Shown: in pieces, positions 14,839 through 20,486 of the stretch
Layout of the letters: every line of letters begins with the position of its first letter
Numbering within the stretch: the stretch's first letter is position 1
IMG/VR virus record: IMGVR_UViG_3300009081_000051
Span: 1-20,486 of that record
Direction: 5' to 3' (one strand)
Origin: a virus
DNA: 20,486 bases
Made by a program: the position numbers and the translations under genes
Notes under the pieces: generated by a model
The model's database searches: none
The model's input: only the letters and a program-made list of their open reading frames with translations
Told to the model about the DNA's origin: nothing

Positions 14839-16458
14839 ATGCAAGACACAATGTACCCTGTTGCTCCAGTTCAAGTTCAAACTGGTGCTGTTGCTCCTCC
14901 TGACATAAACAATCCCGAGCCTGTAGGTGGTGCAGTTTCGCCCGTTACAGCAAAGACTTTTGATGTGGCATCTATGTATGAAGATGCTGCATCTAATGGT
15001 GATCCTGTTTCTATGTACTCTTTGACAAGTCGAGTCAAAGGAACTGAGCTTGAGCCTGTTGTTAAACGGTCTGCTGAAATCATGCAACGGAACTTGGATG
15101 AATTCCAAAAGGACATCAAGCCAGTAATGGACAAGGGTGGTCCTGGAACTCCAGAAGGCCGTATTGCTGTCGGCAAGACCATTGATTACATGGCTGACAA
15201 ACCTCAGAAGATGAGGGCGTTTGTTGAGTTATTGCTTGGCAATCCTAATTGGCGCACGTTTGTTACTGGTGGAACTGAAACAAAAAAAATTGTTTATGAC
15301 GTTCAAAGCGGAAGTCCAATTGAGAAAACAATAAATGAATTGGGCACAGTCATCAAAGCTGTAGATGCCAACACAGGTCAACCGCTGACTCGCGCAGAAG
15401 TTGCTGCTCGTGGAGGAGTTGTTAATTCCTTGCAAGAGGCAATTGGCTATCAACAGAAAAAAGACATAGCCAAGTTCAACACTGAAGCATTTAACAAAGC
15501 TAACCTAGCCACCGCTGATTATTTTGCTAAGGCTCCAGAGCTTAAAGAGATGTATGGCGAGTTGCGTCAACGACTGCAAAACCTTTCTGGTGCTGATCTT
15601 AGTGAAGAGCAGCGTAAAGCTATTGGCACTTTTACAAACAGATCTCTTGGATACTCGCAAACAGTATCCGAGGGATTGAATGCTTTGCGCCAAAAGGTGG
15701 ACAACAAAAATGTTTCTTTGGGTCAAGCACAGCAAACATCATTGAATACTGTTCTTGAATCTCTTGGAATGAGAATTGGTGCAGATGGATCTGTGGTTAA
15801 AAAATCTGGTGAAGCAGTAACCAAGAATGACTTGGACCAAGCTCAAAACAGTCTGACAAGCGGAACTCAGTTTGACAGAAACTTTGCCCAATCTAAACAA
15901 GACTTCATTCAATCTGAAGTGTTTAAAGGTTTAGGTGAATCTGAGATGAAAAACCTTGGCCGTGTTTTGGACATCCAGCAAATGGTTGAGAAAACTCAAC
16001 TTGAACTTTCTGCCAAGCACGGTAATCTGCCTTTCTTGGTAAACCCAAAAAGCTATCAGCTTGGTGACGAGTTTGTGCGTGGTGAAGCTTTGGCTTTGAT
16101 CGGTGAGTTCAACCAAGACGCTACACAAGCATTTGCTAACTGGCGTAAGGCGCAACTTGCTAGGTATCCCAAGTCTCAGGTTCCTACTGCTGGTGAGCTT
16201 GAAAGTGCTTTTGCCCGTACAGATGCTTTCCGTGAATTGCGTCAACAGTTTGCTGACAGAAACCGTGAAATCTTGCGTAGACCAGCACAGAGCCGTCCAT
16301 CAACAGGAGAAACACCTGCTGAATTCAGATCTATTGGTCTTGGTGAAACACCTAAAGAGCAGCCGAAATCTATCCGTGGTCGCTCTTTGAAGAACCCTGA
16401 GATCAAGTCTAAAGGGCCATCAGCCCGTGATTTGGCTAAACAATTTGGCGGGAGATAA
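14839..16458 (+). CDS. Large helical internal virion-like protein
   Basis: The 539-residue protein has a Pro/Val-rich start (1-45), then a long helical body rich in Gln, Glu, Lys and Ala without membrane segments or signal peptide, and a basic disordered tail (SIRGRSLKNPEIKSKGP, near 510-525). It is the longest of the five-gene block between the fibre genes and the lysis genes, where short-tailed phages usually code for internal core or ejection proteins. I looked for the lytic transglycosylase pattern often fused to such proteins (catalytic E-S-x-x-x-x-x-A-x-S) and did not find it. Family not recognised; the role is inferred from size, composition and place. Start ATG lies five bases after the previous stop; SD is weak (GGGA at 14829-14832). 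Confidence 0.6.
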   Translation: MQDTMYPVAPVQVQTGAVAPPDINNPEPVGGAVSPVTAKTFDVASMYEDAASNGDPVSMYSLTSRVKGTELEPVVKRSAEIMQRNLDEFQKDIKPVMDKGGPGTPEGRIAVGKTIDYMADKPQKMRAFVELLLGNPNWRTFVTGGTETKKIVYDVQSGSPIEKTINELGTVIKAVDANTGQPLTRAEVAARGGVVNSLQEAIGYQQKKDIAKFNTEAFNKANLATADYFAKAPELKEMYGELRQRLQNLSGADLSEEQRKAIGTFTNRSLGYSQTVSEGLNALRQKVDNKNVSLGQAQQTSLNTVLESLGMRIGADGSVVKKSGEAVTKNDLDQAQNSLTSGTQFDRNFAQSKQDFIQSEVFKGLGESEMKNLGRVLDIQQMVEKTQLELSAKHGNLPFLVNPKSYQLGDEFVRGEALALIGEFNQDATQAFANWRKAQLARYPKSQVPTAGELESAFARTDAFRELRQQFADRNREILRRPAQSRPSTGETPAEFRSIGLGETPKEQPKSIRGRSLKNPEIKSKGPSARDLAKQFGGR

Positions 16459-16460
16459 CA

Positions 16461-17822
16461 ATGGCAGCATTTGATGTTGAGGGATATCGCAAAGCAGCTA
16501 CTGCTGCTGGCATTCCTGAATCTGAGATTGAAAACGAGATCAAGTTTCAAACCAGTGACCCTGCAAAAGCAGATCCCTTTGAAAAAGATGAGGGTGGCTT
16601 TAAGCTTGGGTCATTGGAGCAGATCCAAGAACGTCTTGGCAATGATTGGTGGCATCTTCCTGCTGGCCTAGCTGCTATTGGTGCTGGTATCTATGGCGCT
16701 AGTCAATTGATGGGAAGAAGTAATACACCTCCGTCTTCTGGGGGTCTTGGGTTGCGTATTGACCCAACAATGGATGTTTTACCAGTTGCACAACAAGCAC
16801 CACAACCTGTTGCTCAACCAGATCGTTTACAGCAAGCACAGCAAATTATTGAGGCCAACAAGCAATTAGGACTAGGTAGCAAGCCTGTACCTCCTACAGC
16901 CCCTACTATGCCGCCAACTGTTGCTGACATGGACGCTGCTTTTAAAACAGCCCCTGTAGCCCCTCCTGAGGCTATTTCAACACCTATTACAGCAGCACCT
17001 GTAGACGCTCCTGCACCAACACCTACTGCTGGACCTGGCTCTCCTGTGACAAGTATCGTCAACGATACCGTCAAAGAACTGATTCAGGAAACTCCTAATC
17101 AATCTGCTCCACAAGCTTCACCACAGCCTGTTGCACCTCCTCAGGAACTGCTTACAGGTACTGGTAAACCTGCCTTTGCTGGCATGGGTCCAGAAGCAGC
17201 ATTGAACAAAAAAGGTGAGCCTAAATTCAAGCCTGACTATGCTGACATCAATCAAGTGCCAAGGGGCTTTGCTTTTGTTCCTGGCGCTCAATACATTGAC
17301 ACTCCCCGTCAAAACATTGGTCAAGCTGAATACACCAAGGCATACACAGATCGTCTTTTCCCGCTGACAAACGAGTTGGCTATCCAAGAGTCTAAGGACA
17401 TCAACAAATTGTTGGGCAGGGCTACTCGTGCTGAAACCAAAGCTGCTGGTTTGCCACCTGCTGAACTGACTCCCGGTATCACTAAGAAGACCAGCGCTGG
17501 CACTAAGCCTGTACGGGTTGCTGGCACTCTAGGTGCTCTGATTGCCATCCCTGACCTTGCTAAGGCAGAGACTGCTGATCAACGTGGTGCGGCATTAACT
17601 AACTTACTTGAAGCTGTTATGCCCCCAGGATTTACCATGTCTTCTGCTGGTGAAGGCTCTACTCTCACACCTGAGCAAATGCAATATCAGCAAAATGCCA
17701 TGTTGTTGGGCAGTCCCTATGCCCAGACAGAGATTGCCAAGAAGCGTAGACAAGCACTTGAATATGCCGCTAAAGTCGGTGGTGGTCGTGGCCTGACTCC
17801 TGCATCTGCTTACCCGAGGTAA
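16461..17822 (+). CDS. Internal virion-like protein with Pro-rich linker and hydrophobic helix
   Basis: The 453-residue product has a short N-terminal helical domain, then WWHLPAGLAAIGAGIYGASQ near residues 63-82, hydrophobic enough to insert into a membrane. A long Pro/Ala/Thr/Gln-rich flexible linker follows (about 90-235), then a C-terminal domain with another Ala/Gly/Leu-rich stretch (VAGTLGALIAIPDLA). Mixing membrane-active helices with long linkers is typical of proteins ejected with phage DNA, so an ejection role is reasonable but unproven. SD GGGAG at 16450-16454. Only two bases separate it from both neighbours, so it is expressed between the internal-protein block and the lysis cassette. 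No enzyme motif seen. Confidence 0.6.
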   Translation: MAAFDVEGYRKAATAAGIPESEIENEIKFQTSDPAKADPFEKDEGGFKLGSLEQIQERLGNDWWHLPAGLAAIGAGIYGASQLMGRSNTPPSSGGLGLRIDPTMDVLPVAQQAPQPVAQPDRLQQAQQIIEANKQLGLGSKPVPPTAPTMPPTVADMDAAFKTAPVAPPEAISTPITAAPVDAPAPTPTAGPGSPVTSIVNDTVKELIQETPNQSAPQASPQPVAPPQELLTGTGKPAFAGMGPEAALNKKGEPKFKPDYADINQVPRGFAFVPGAQYIDTPRQNIGQAEYTKAYTDRLFPLTNELAIQESKDINKLLGRATRAETKAAGLPPAELTPGITKKTSAGTKPVRVAGTLGALIAIPDLAKAETADQRGAALTNLLEAVMPPGFTMSSAGEGSTLTPEQMQYQQNAMLLGSPYAQTEIAKKRRQALEYAAKVGGGRGLTPASAYPR

Positions 17823-17824
17823 TC

Positions 17825-18058
17825 ATGGAAAAAGAAGTATCCCATGCTGAGATCTACTCTCGCCTTATTCTTGTCGAACAGAAAGTTGACCGTATTGACC
17901 AGAACACTCAAGGTGTCGTGGCTGCGTTTCAGGCAGCATCTGGTGCTTTTCTAGTCCTTGAGACACTTGGCAAACTTGCCAAACCCATTTTGTATGTAGG
18001 TGGGGTATGTGTTGCTGTTGCCATTTACTGGCAAACATTTAAAGACCAATTCAAATGA
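17825..18058 (+). CDS. Small one-TM holin-like protein
   Basis: A 77-residue protein with an N-terminal amphipathic/coiled-coil part (HAEIYSRLILVEQKVDRIDQNT), a moderately hydrophobic middle (VAAFQAASGAFLVLETLGKL) and a clear membrane segment (ILYVGGVCVAVAIYW, about 55-69), ending in a short charged tail. This layout resembles XhlA-type holin partners and other small lysis proteins. As the first gene of a run of membrane proteins ending in lysozyme, a holin or holin-regulator role is likely. SD GAGGT precedes the ATG. Its stop overlaps the next ATG (ATGA). Which of the four membrane proteins is the real holin cannot be decided from sequence alone. Confidence 0.65.
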   Translation: MEKEVSHAEIYSRLILVEQKVDRIDQNTQGVVAAFQAASGAFLVLETLGKLAKPILYVGGVCVAVAIYWQTFKDQFK

Positions 18059-18153
18059 AAGACTGGGCCGTCAGTTTCATCGCTGCGGCCCTTATTGTTG
18101 GTCTTGTCATTTGGTGCGTCAAAGTTTTAATCTGGGTTTTTTATGTTGGCTGA
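18055..18153 (+). CDS. 32-residue membrane peptide in the lysis cassette
   Basis: ATG at 18055 overlaps the stop of the preceding gene (ATGA), and the frame runs 32 codons to TGA at 18151-18153. The peptide is MKDW, then a single continuous hydrophobic helix with Ala, Ile, Val, Leu and Trp through to FYVG, with one Cys in the middle and almost no soluble part. The last 11 bases overlap the start of the next gene. No independent SD is needed if translation restarts at the overlap. Hydrophobicity, start-stop overlap at one end, overlap at the other, and position among lysis genes make it a credible gene that length cut-offs would miss. It could be a small holin or antiholin; function is not shown. 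Confidence 0.6.
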   Translation: MKDWAVSFIAAALIVGLVIWCVKVLIWVFYVG

Positions 18154-18574
18154 ACTTGCTGTTTGCAACGCTGCGTTTGCTGTCATCAAAGAAACCGTCC
18201 AAAACGGCGGCGACATCATGGCTGCTGGTCAGAAGTTGTTTGACTTTTTCGACAACAAGAACGCTATTCAAAAAAAGGCCAACAGCGGCAACGACATGGA
18301 AGCGTTTGCAGCCCTTGAGCAGATCAAAAACAACGAGGCCGAACTCAAACGCATGATGGTGTATCACGGCAGGGCTGGCCTTTGGGATGACTGGCTCAAG
18401 TTCCAGAAAGAAGCCAAGCAACGGCGTGAGGCTGAAGAAAAGGCTGAGTTCCGCAGGAAGGCTGCACGTAAAGCAAAGATTTGGCTCACCCTCATGTGGG
18501 GTCTGATTGTCTCGCTGTTAGGTGTTCTCATGACCATCGGCCTTTGGGTCGTGTCGCAATTGAAAGGAAAGTAA
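18143..18574 (+). CDS. Coiled-coil protein with C-terminal membrane anchor
   Basis: The 143-residue product begins with a small helical part (LAELAVCNAAFAVIKETVQNG), then a charged helical stretch (EQIKNNEAELKRMMVYHG, GLWDDWLKFQ) and a strongly charged coiled coil (KEAKQRREAEEKAEFRRKAARK, 92-113). It ends in one membrane helix (about 115-137, LTLMWGLIVSLLGVLMTIGLWV) and a short basic tail. The HGRAGLWDDW-type motif is familiar from uncharacterised proteins of aquatic phages. The soluble part would face the cytoplasm, which argues against an inner-membrane spanin (whose coiled coil must be periplasmic). Role unknown; a lysis regulator is possible given its place. It begins inside the preceding 32-codon gene and is directly followed by the holin candidate (TAAATG). 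Confidence 0.7.
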   Translation: MLAELAVCNAAFAVIKETVQNGGDIMAAGQKLFDFFDNKNAIQKKANSGNDMEAFAALEQIKNNEAELKRMMVYHGRAGLWDDWLKFQKEAKQRREAEEKAEFRRKAARKAKIWLTLMWGLIVSLLGVLMTIGLWVVSQLKGK

Positions 18575-19099
18575 ATGCTGTCTCTCATCTCAACCCTTGG
18601 AGGTCTGCTGATCTCAGGCTTGCCCAAGCTGCTGGAGTACTTTCAAAACAAGGCCGACCAAAAGCACGAACTGGCATTGGCACAAATTCAGACTGAGCGT
18701 GAGTTGCAGATGGCCGCTGCTGGCTTTGCCGCCCAAGCCCGTGTCGAGGAAATCCGCACTGAGCAAGTCGCTATGCAGACCCAAGCGCAGATGGCCGAAG
18801 CCGAATCTGAGATGGTCAAAGGCGCTCAGGACCACGACAAGGCAGTGCTTGCCAAGGCATCTACGTGGGTTGCCAACTACGTGGGTACTGTCCGTCCAAC
18901 AGTGACTTACATTTTCGTTGCTGAACTGGTGGCGATTAACGCCTTCCTGTGCTACTACCTGTGGAACAACCCCGGTCTGATTACCAGCATGGATGACGTA
19001 ATGCGTTACATTGATATCATCTTTAGCCCTGATGAGATGGCTATGCTTGGTGGAATTTTGGGCTACTGGTTTGGGTCAAGAGGCTGGAGCAAGAAGTGA
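18575..19099 (+). CDS. Holin candidate, 3-TM gene-transfer-agent-like type
   Basis: The 174-residue protein starts with a hydrophobic or amphipathic helix (LISTLGGLLISGLPKLLEYF), followed by a long Gln/Glu/Ala coiled coil (about 25-90). A TVRPTVTYIFVAELVAINAFL membrane segment (about 104-126) and a second hydrophobic helix ending ILGYWFGSRGWSKK follow. The RP-x-x-T-Y/W start of the membrane segment and the terminal FG-x-RG-x-x-K are the recognisable pattern of the 'holin of 3TMs' family found in gene transfer agents and many phages. Such a protein would form lesions that release the lysozyme, which has no export signal. SD AAAGGAAAG lies before the ATG. Its stop overlaps the lysozyme GTG (GTGA). 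The long internal coiled coil is larger than I would expect for a simple holin. Confidence 0.6.
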   Translation: MLSLISTLGGLLISGLPKLLEYFQNKADQKHELALAQIQTERELQMAAAGFAAQARVEEIRTEQVAMQTQAQMAEAESEMVKGAQDHDKAVLAKASTWVANYVGTVRPTVTYIFVAELVAINAFLCYYLWNNPGLITSMDDVMRYIDIIFSPDEMAMLGGILGYWFGSRGWSKK

Positions 19100-19602
19100 A
19101 ACTGTCCAAAGCTGGCGCAGACCTGATGCACCGCTTTGAGGGGTGCAGAAACAAACCATACCTTTGCCCGGCGCAAATTTGGACGGTCGGTTTTGGAGAG
19201 GTTTTATATCAAGACCAGATCCGCCTACCTGTTGTCCGCAAAGAAGGTTACACGGGCATGATTCGAAAAGAGTATCCACTGCGTCAGGAGGACAGCCGTG
19301 TCTGGTCAAAGGAAGAAATCAATCAGTTATTCGACCGCAGCATTGCTCATTTTGAACGTGGTGTTCTACGACTTGTTCCCGGCTGTGTTGGCCGTCAAGG
19401 CAGCTTTGACGCTCTTGTCTCTATATCCTTCAATTTCGGACTAGGCAACCTCCAACGCTCTACTATCCGTATGAGGGCTAATAGAGGCGATTGGGAGGGT
19501 GCTGCGGAGGCTTTCCGAGTTTGGGTAAAGGGAGGCGGGAAAGTCTTGCCCGGACTCGTTAAAAGGCGGGAGGCAGAGATTGCCCTATTTCTTCAAGAGT
19601 GA
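19096..19602 (+). CDS. Endolysin, lysozyme of GH24 family
   Basis: The 168-residue enzyme cleaves peptidoglycan between N-acetylmuramic acid and N-acetylglucosamine. The catalytic triad follows the GH24 spacing E-8-D/C-5-T: Glu15, Cys24 and Thr30, so Cys replaces the usual Asp, a variant known in this family. GFGEV follows where G-x-G-H is common. An extra segment (LYQDQIRLP to EYPLRQED, about 38-65) lies before the conserved helical lobe (FNFGLGNLQRST, then LVKRREAEIALFL). There is no signal peptide or SAR anchor, so it should wait in the cytoplasm for holin lesions. Start is GTG, overlapping the stop of the holin candidate (GTGA). The 3' end overlaps the convergent Cys-rich gene by 18 bases. 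Confidence 0.88.
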   Translation: MKLSKAGADLMHRFEGCRNKPYLCPAQIWTVGFGEVLYQDQIRLPVVRKEGYTGMIRKEYPLRQEDSRVWSKEEINQLFDRSIAHFERGVLRLVPGCVGRQGSFDALVSISFNFGLGNLQRSTIRMRANRGDWEGAAEAFRVWVKGGGKVLPGLVKRREAEIALFLQE

Positions 19603-19773
19603 AATTGGCATATAGCAGCAAGCCTCTGATGTACTAGACTCAACACTGACAAAAGACTGACCGTAAGGATTGTTCACTTGTTCAGGGTGATGAAACCATC
19701 TGCGGCAGTTCTTGCAGTGTGAGTCTGGTAGCTCTGGCTGACATCTTGAGTAATCAAACGGCAGGGTGTTCAT
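19585..19773 (-). CDS. Small Cys-rich protein, convergent with lysozyme
   Basis: A 62-residue protein with Cys at 11, 20, 23, 52 and 53. The C-x(8)-C-x-x-C group, with His19, His28 and His29 near it, could bind zinc. No family recognised. The start at 19773 is well supported: GGAG eight bases before the ATG, and the gene begins within the last codons of the DUF3310 gene, so the two are coupled. The stop lies 18 bases inside the lysozyme gene on the other strand. Reading in this frame makes a sensible composition across the full length, and it fills what would otherwise be an empty junction. Function unknown; small DNA-binding or regulatory roles are typical for such proteins but not shown here. 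Confidence 0.65.
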   Translation of the reverse strand: MNTLPFDYSRCQPELPDSHCKNCRRWFHHPEQVNNPYGQSFVSVESSTSEACCYMPISLLKK

Positions 19774-19996
19774 TTTTGTACTCCAGTTCCAAAAGCAGTT
19801 CTAGGTAATGGATTGCTTTCTTGATGTCGGCAGCACCATTCTTTTCTTTGTGGCGGGTAACGTACTTGATGACGTTGCCTTCACAAAACCCTAAATCATT
19901 TGCATGGATGTAGACAATGGGCTGGATGCCTTTGTCTTTGTAGTGGTTGCCTGATACTTGTTTATCAAGTGCAGATACTGAAACAGTAAATGGCAT
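19754..19996 (-). CDS. DUF3310 family protein
   Basis: The 80-residue product carries the DUF3310 signature: SGNHYKDKGIQPI near residue 15, then FCEGNVIKYVTRHKEKNG, then DIKKAIHYLELLLE. This small domain is widespread in phages, usually beside nucleotide-metabolism genes; some members are fused to or annotated with nucleotide kinase-like proteins, but the biochemical role is not settled. The ATG overlaps the stop of the MazG-like gene (TAATG), with AAGGAG upstream inside that gene. Pairing with MazG in one transcription unit suggests a shared role in nucleotide pools (inference). Confidence 0.88.
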   Translation of the reverse strand: MPFTVSVSALDKQVSGNHYKDKGIQPIVYIHANDLGFCEGNVIKYVTRHKEKNGAADIKKAIHYLELLLELEYKNEHPAV

Positions 19997-20313
19997 TACG
20001 ACTCCTTTACAAACTGACCGTCTTTGTTCATGTAGCCCTTGCGATTTTCAATGACCTTAAATGCCTGATAAAAGCACTGGCGCACATCCAGATCAGTCAA
20101 GACACCCACATTGACTAGTGTGACCATAACGTCACCAATAGCGTCAGCAATTTCAGCCTTGTCATCCTTGGCAATTGCTACCAACAACTCACAGGCTTCT
20201 TCAACGGTCTTGCTGGCTTGGCCTAGTGCTGTGCCATTTTCATAGATGCCACGAGCCTCAGCCCATTGCATGACCTGAAACTCTGTCATGCCAAACGATT
20301 GTGTTTCTTTCAT
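19996..20313 (-). CDS. mazG: MazG-like nucleotide pyrophosphohydrolase
   Basis: The 105-residue protein has the MazG-type metal-binding pattern: EEACE at residues 38-42 (E-E-x-x-E), then EIADAIGD at 54-61 (E-x-x-D), followed by a hydrophobic helix (VMVTLVNVG). The closing RKGYMNKDGQFVKES is typical of phage MazG proteins. Such all-alpha enzymes hydrolyse nucleoside triphosphates to monophosphate and pyrophosphate with Mg2+. In phages they are thought to adjust (d)NTP pools or alarmone signalling. It is a single-domain protein, shorter than bacterial two-domain MazG. The start at 20313 is chosen for AAGGAG five bases upstream; extending to 20448 would overlap the neighbouring gene in another frame. 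Its stop overlaps the DUF3310 start. Confidence 0.85.
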   Translation of the reverse strand: MKETQSFGMTEFQVMQWAEARGIYENGTALGQASKTVEEACELLVAIAKDDKAEIADAIGDVMVTLVNVGVLTDLDVRQCFYQAFKVIENRKGYMNKDGQFVKES

Positions 20314-20315
20314 GC

Positions 20316-20486
20316 TTACTCCTTGCTGATCATCCAAACACGCAGACCATAATCTTCCTTGCGGGTAGAAATTATCTTGGTTGGGTACTTCTTTTTTACA
20401 GCATTGATCTGTGCCCGAATGTAGCCAATCTTTTTGTTGTCGGTACAAGGGATGAAGAACGAATCACCTGACTCCATTTCGTCAAA
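20316..20486 (-). CDS. Small phage protein with GDSFF / TR / RVW motifs (5' end outside window)
   Basis: The frame is open from the window edge for 56 codons to TAA at 20316-20318. Visible motifs are MESGDSFFIPC, then IRAQINAVKKKYP, then STRKEDYGLRVWMISKE. The G-D-S-F-F start, a helix, and a closing T-R-x-x-x-x-G-x-R-V-W are familiar from small uncharacterised phage proteins (DUF7303-like, from memory). The Met at codon 4 could be the true start, or the gene may continue beyond the edge. Its last codons (AAG GAG TAA) contain the SD of the MazG-like gene, which begins two bases after its stop, so the two are translated in series. This gene is easily missed because the window cuts it. Confidence 0.7.
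   Translation of the reverse strand, partial: FDEMESGDSFFIPCTDNKKIGYIRAQINAVKKKYPTKIISTRKEDYGLRVWMISKE
20319..20324 (-). promoter_or_regulatory. Ribosome binding site that fixes the MazG start
   Basis: On the minus strand AAGGAG ends five bases before the ATG at 20313 and lies within the last codons of the upstream gene. It selects the 105-residue form of MazG over a 150-residue reading from 20448. Confidence 0.8.

Noticed and set aside
20314-20448. Longer 150-residue reading of the MazG-like gene
   Set aside because: The extra 45 residues do not resemble MazG and overlap the better-supported GDSFF/RVW gene in another frame; the SD fixes the start at 20313.
1-20486. Phage-type RNA polymerase promoters, integrase or attachment sites
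   Set aside because: I looked for repeated promoter-like strings in gene gaps and for integrase or attachment sequences and saw none; gaps are mostly too short to hold promoters.

Overview
The window is a stretch of a tailed double-stranded DNA phage genome (Caudoviricetes), most probably short-tailed (podovirus-like) with an SU10-type (DUF5309) HK97-fold capsid. There is no bacterial housekeeping gene, rRNA, functional tRNA, integrase or IS element. The combination of an SU10-type capsid, S74 fibre, collagen-like fibre, small MazG, DUF3310 protein and GH24 lysozyme resembles uncultured freshwater phages of Gram-negative bacteria. That assignment is inference; no sequence here names the host.

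Layout, plus strand (1-19602, late genes). The order is: 3' part of a scaffold-like gene; major capsid protein (MCP) followed by two tandem hairpins; an unknown 164-residue protein; a head-tail adaptor-like protein; an inserted GIY-YIG homing endonuclease; a 1077-residue tail fibre ending in a peptidase S74 self-cleaving chaperone; a 98-residue accessory protein; a nozzle-like beta-rich tail protein; a 1179-residue modular fibre with Ig-like region, five repeated modules, collagen-like linkers and decapeptide repeats; and a tail-assembly-chaperone-like protein. Five Ala/Gln/Pro-rich proteins of unknown function follow and look like internal or ejection proteins. A tightly coupled lysis cassette comes last: four small membrane proteins, one only 32 residues long, then a lysozyme. 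Nearly all junctions are a few bases apart or overlap (ATGA, TAATG or GTGA), so translation is probably coupled throughout.

Layout, minus strand (19585-20486). Four small genes converge on the late operon: an edge-truncated GDSFF/RVW-type protein, a MazG-like nucleotide pyrophosphohydrolase, a DUF3310 protein and a Cys-rich 62-residue protein. They look like the end of an early/middle nucleotide-metabolism block. The last gene overlaps the 3' end of the lysozyme gene by 18 bases.

How it works together (family knowledge plus inference). Scaffold and MCP build the prohead. Adaptor and nozzle close the portal and form the short tail. The two fibres bind the cell, with the chaperone-like proteins probably helping fibre assembly. 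The internal proteins may carry DNA across the envelope. Holin-like proteins and lysozyme end the infection. The most unusual structures are the alternating ABAB module design of the large fibre, a related module near the N-terminus of the S74 fibre, and the crowded lysis cassette without a recognisable spanin. No gene-free stretch reaches 300 bases.
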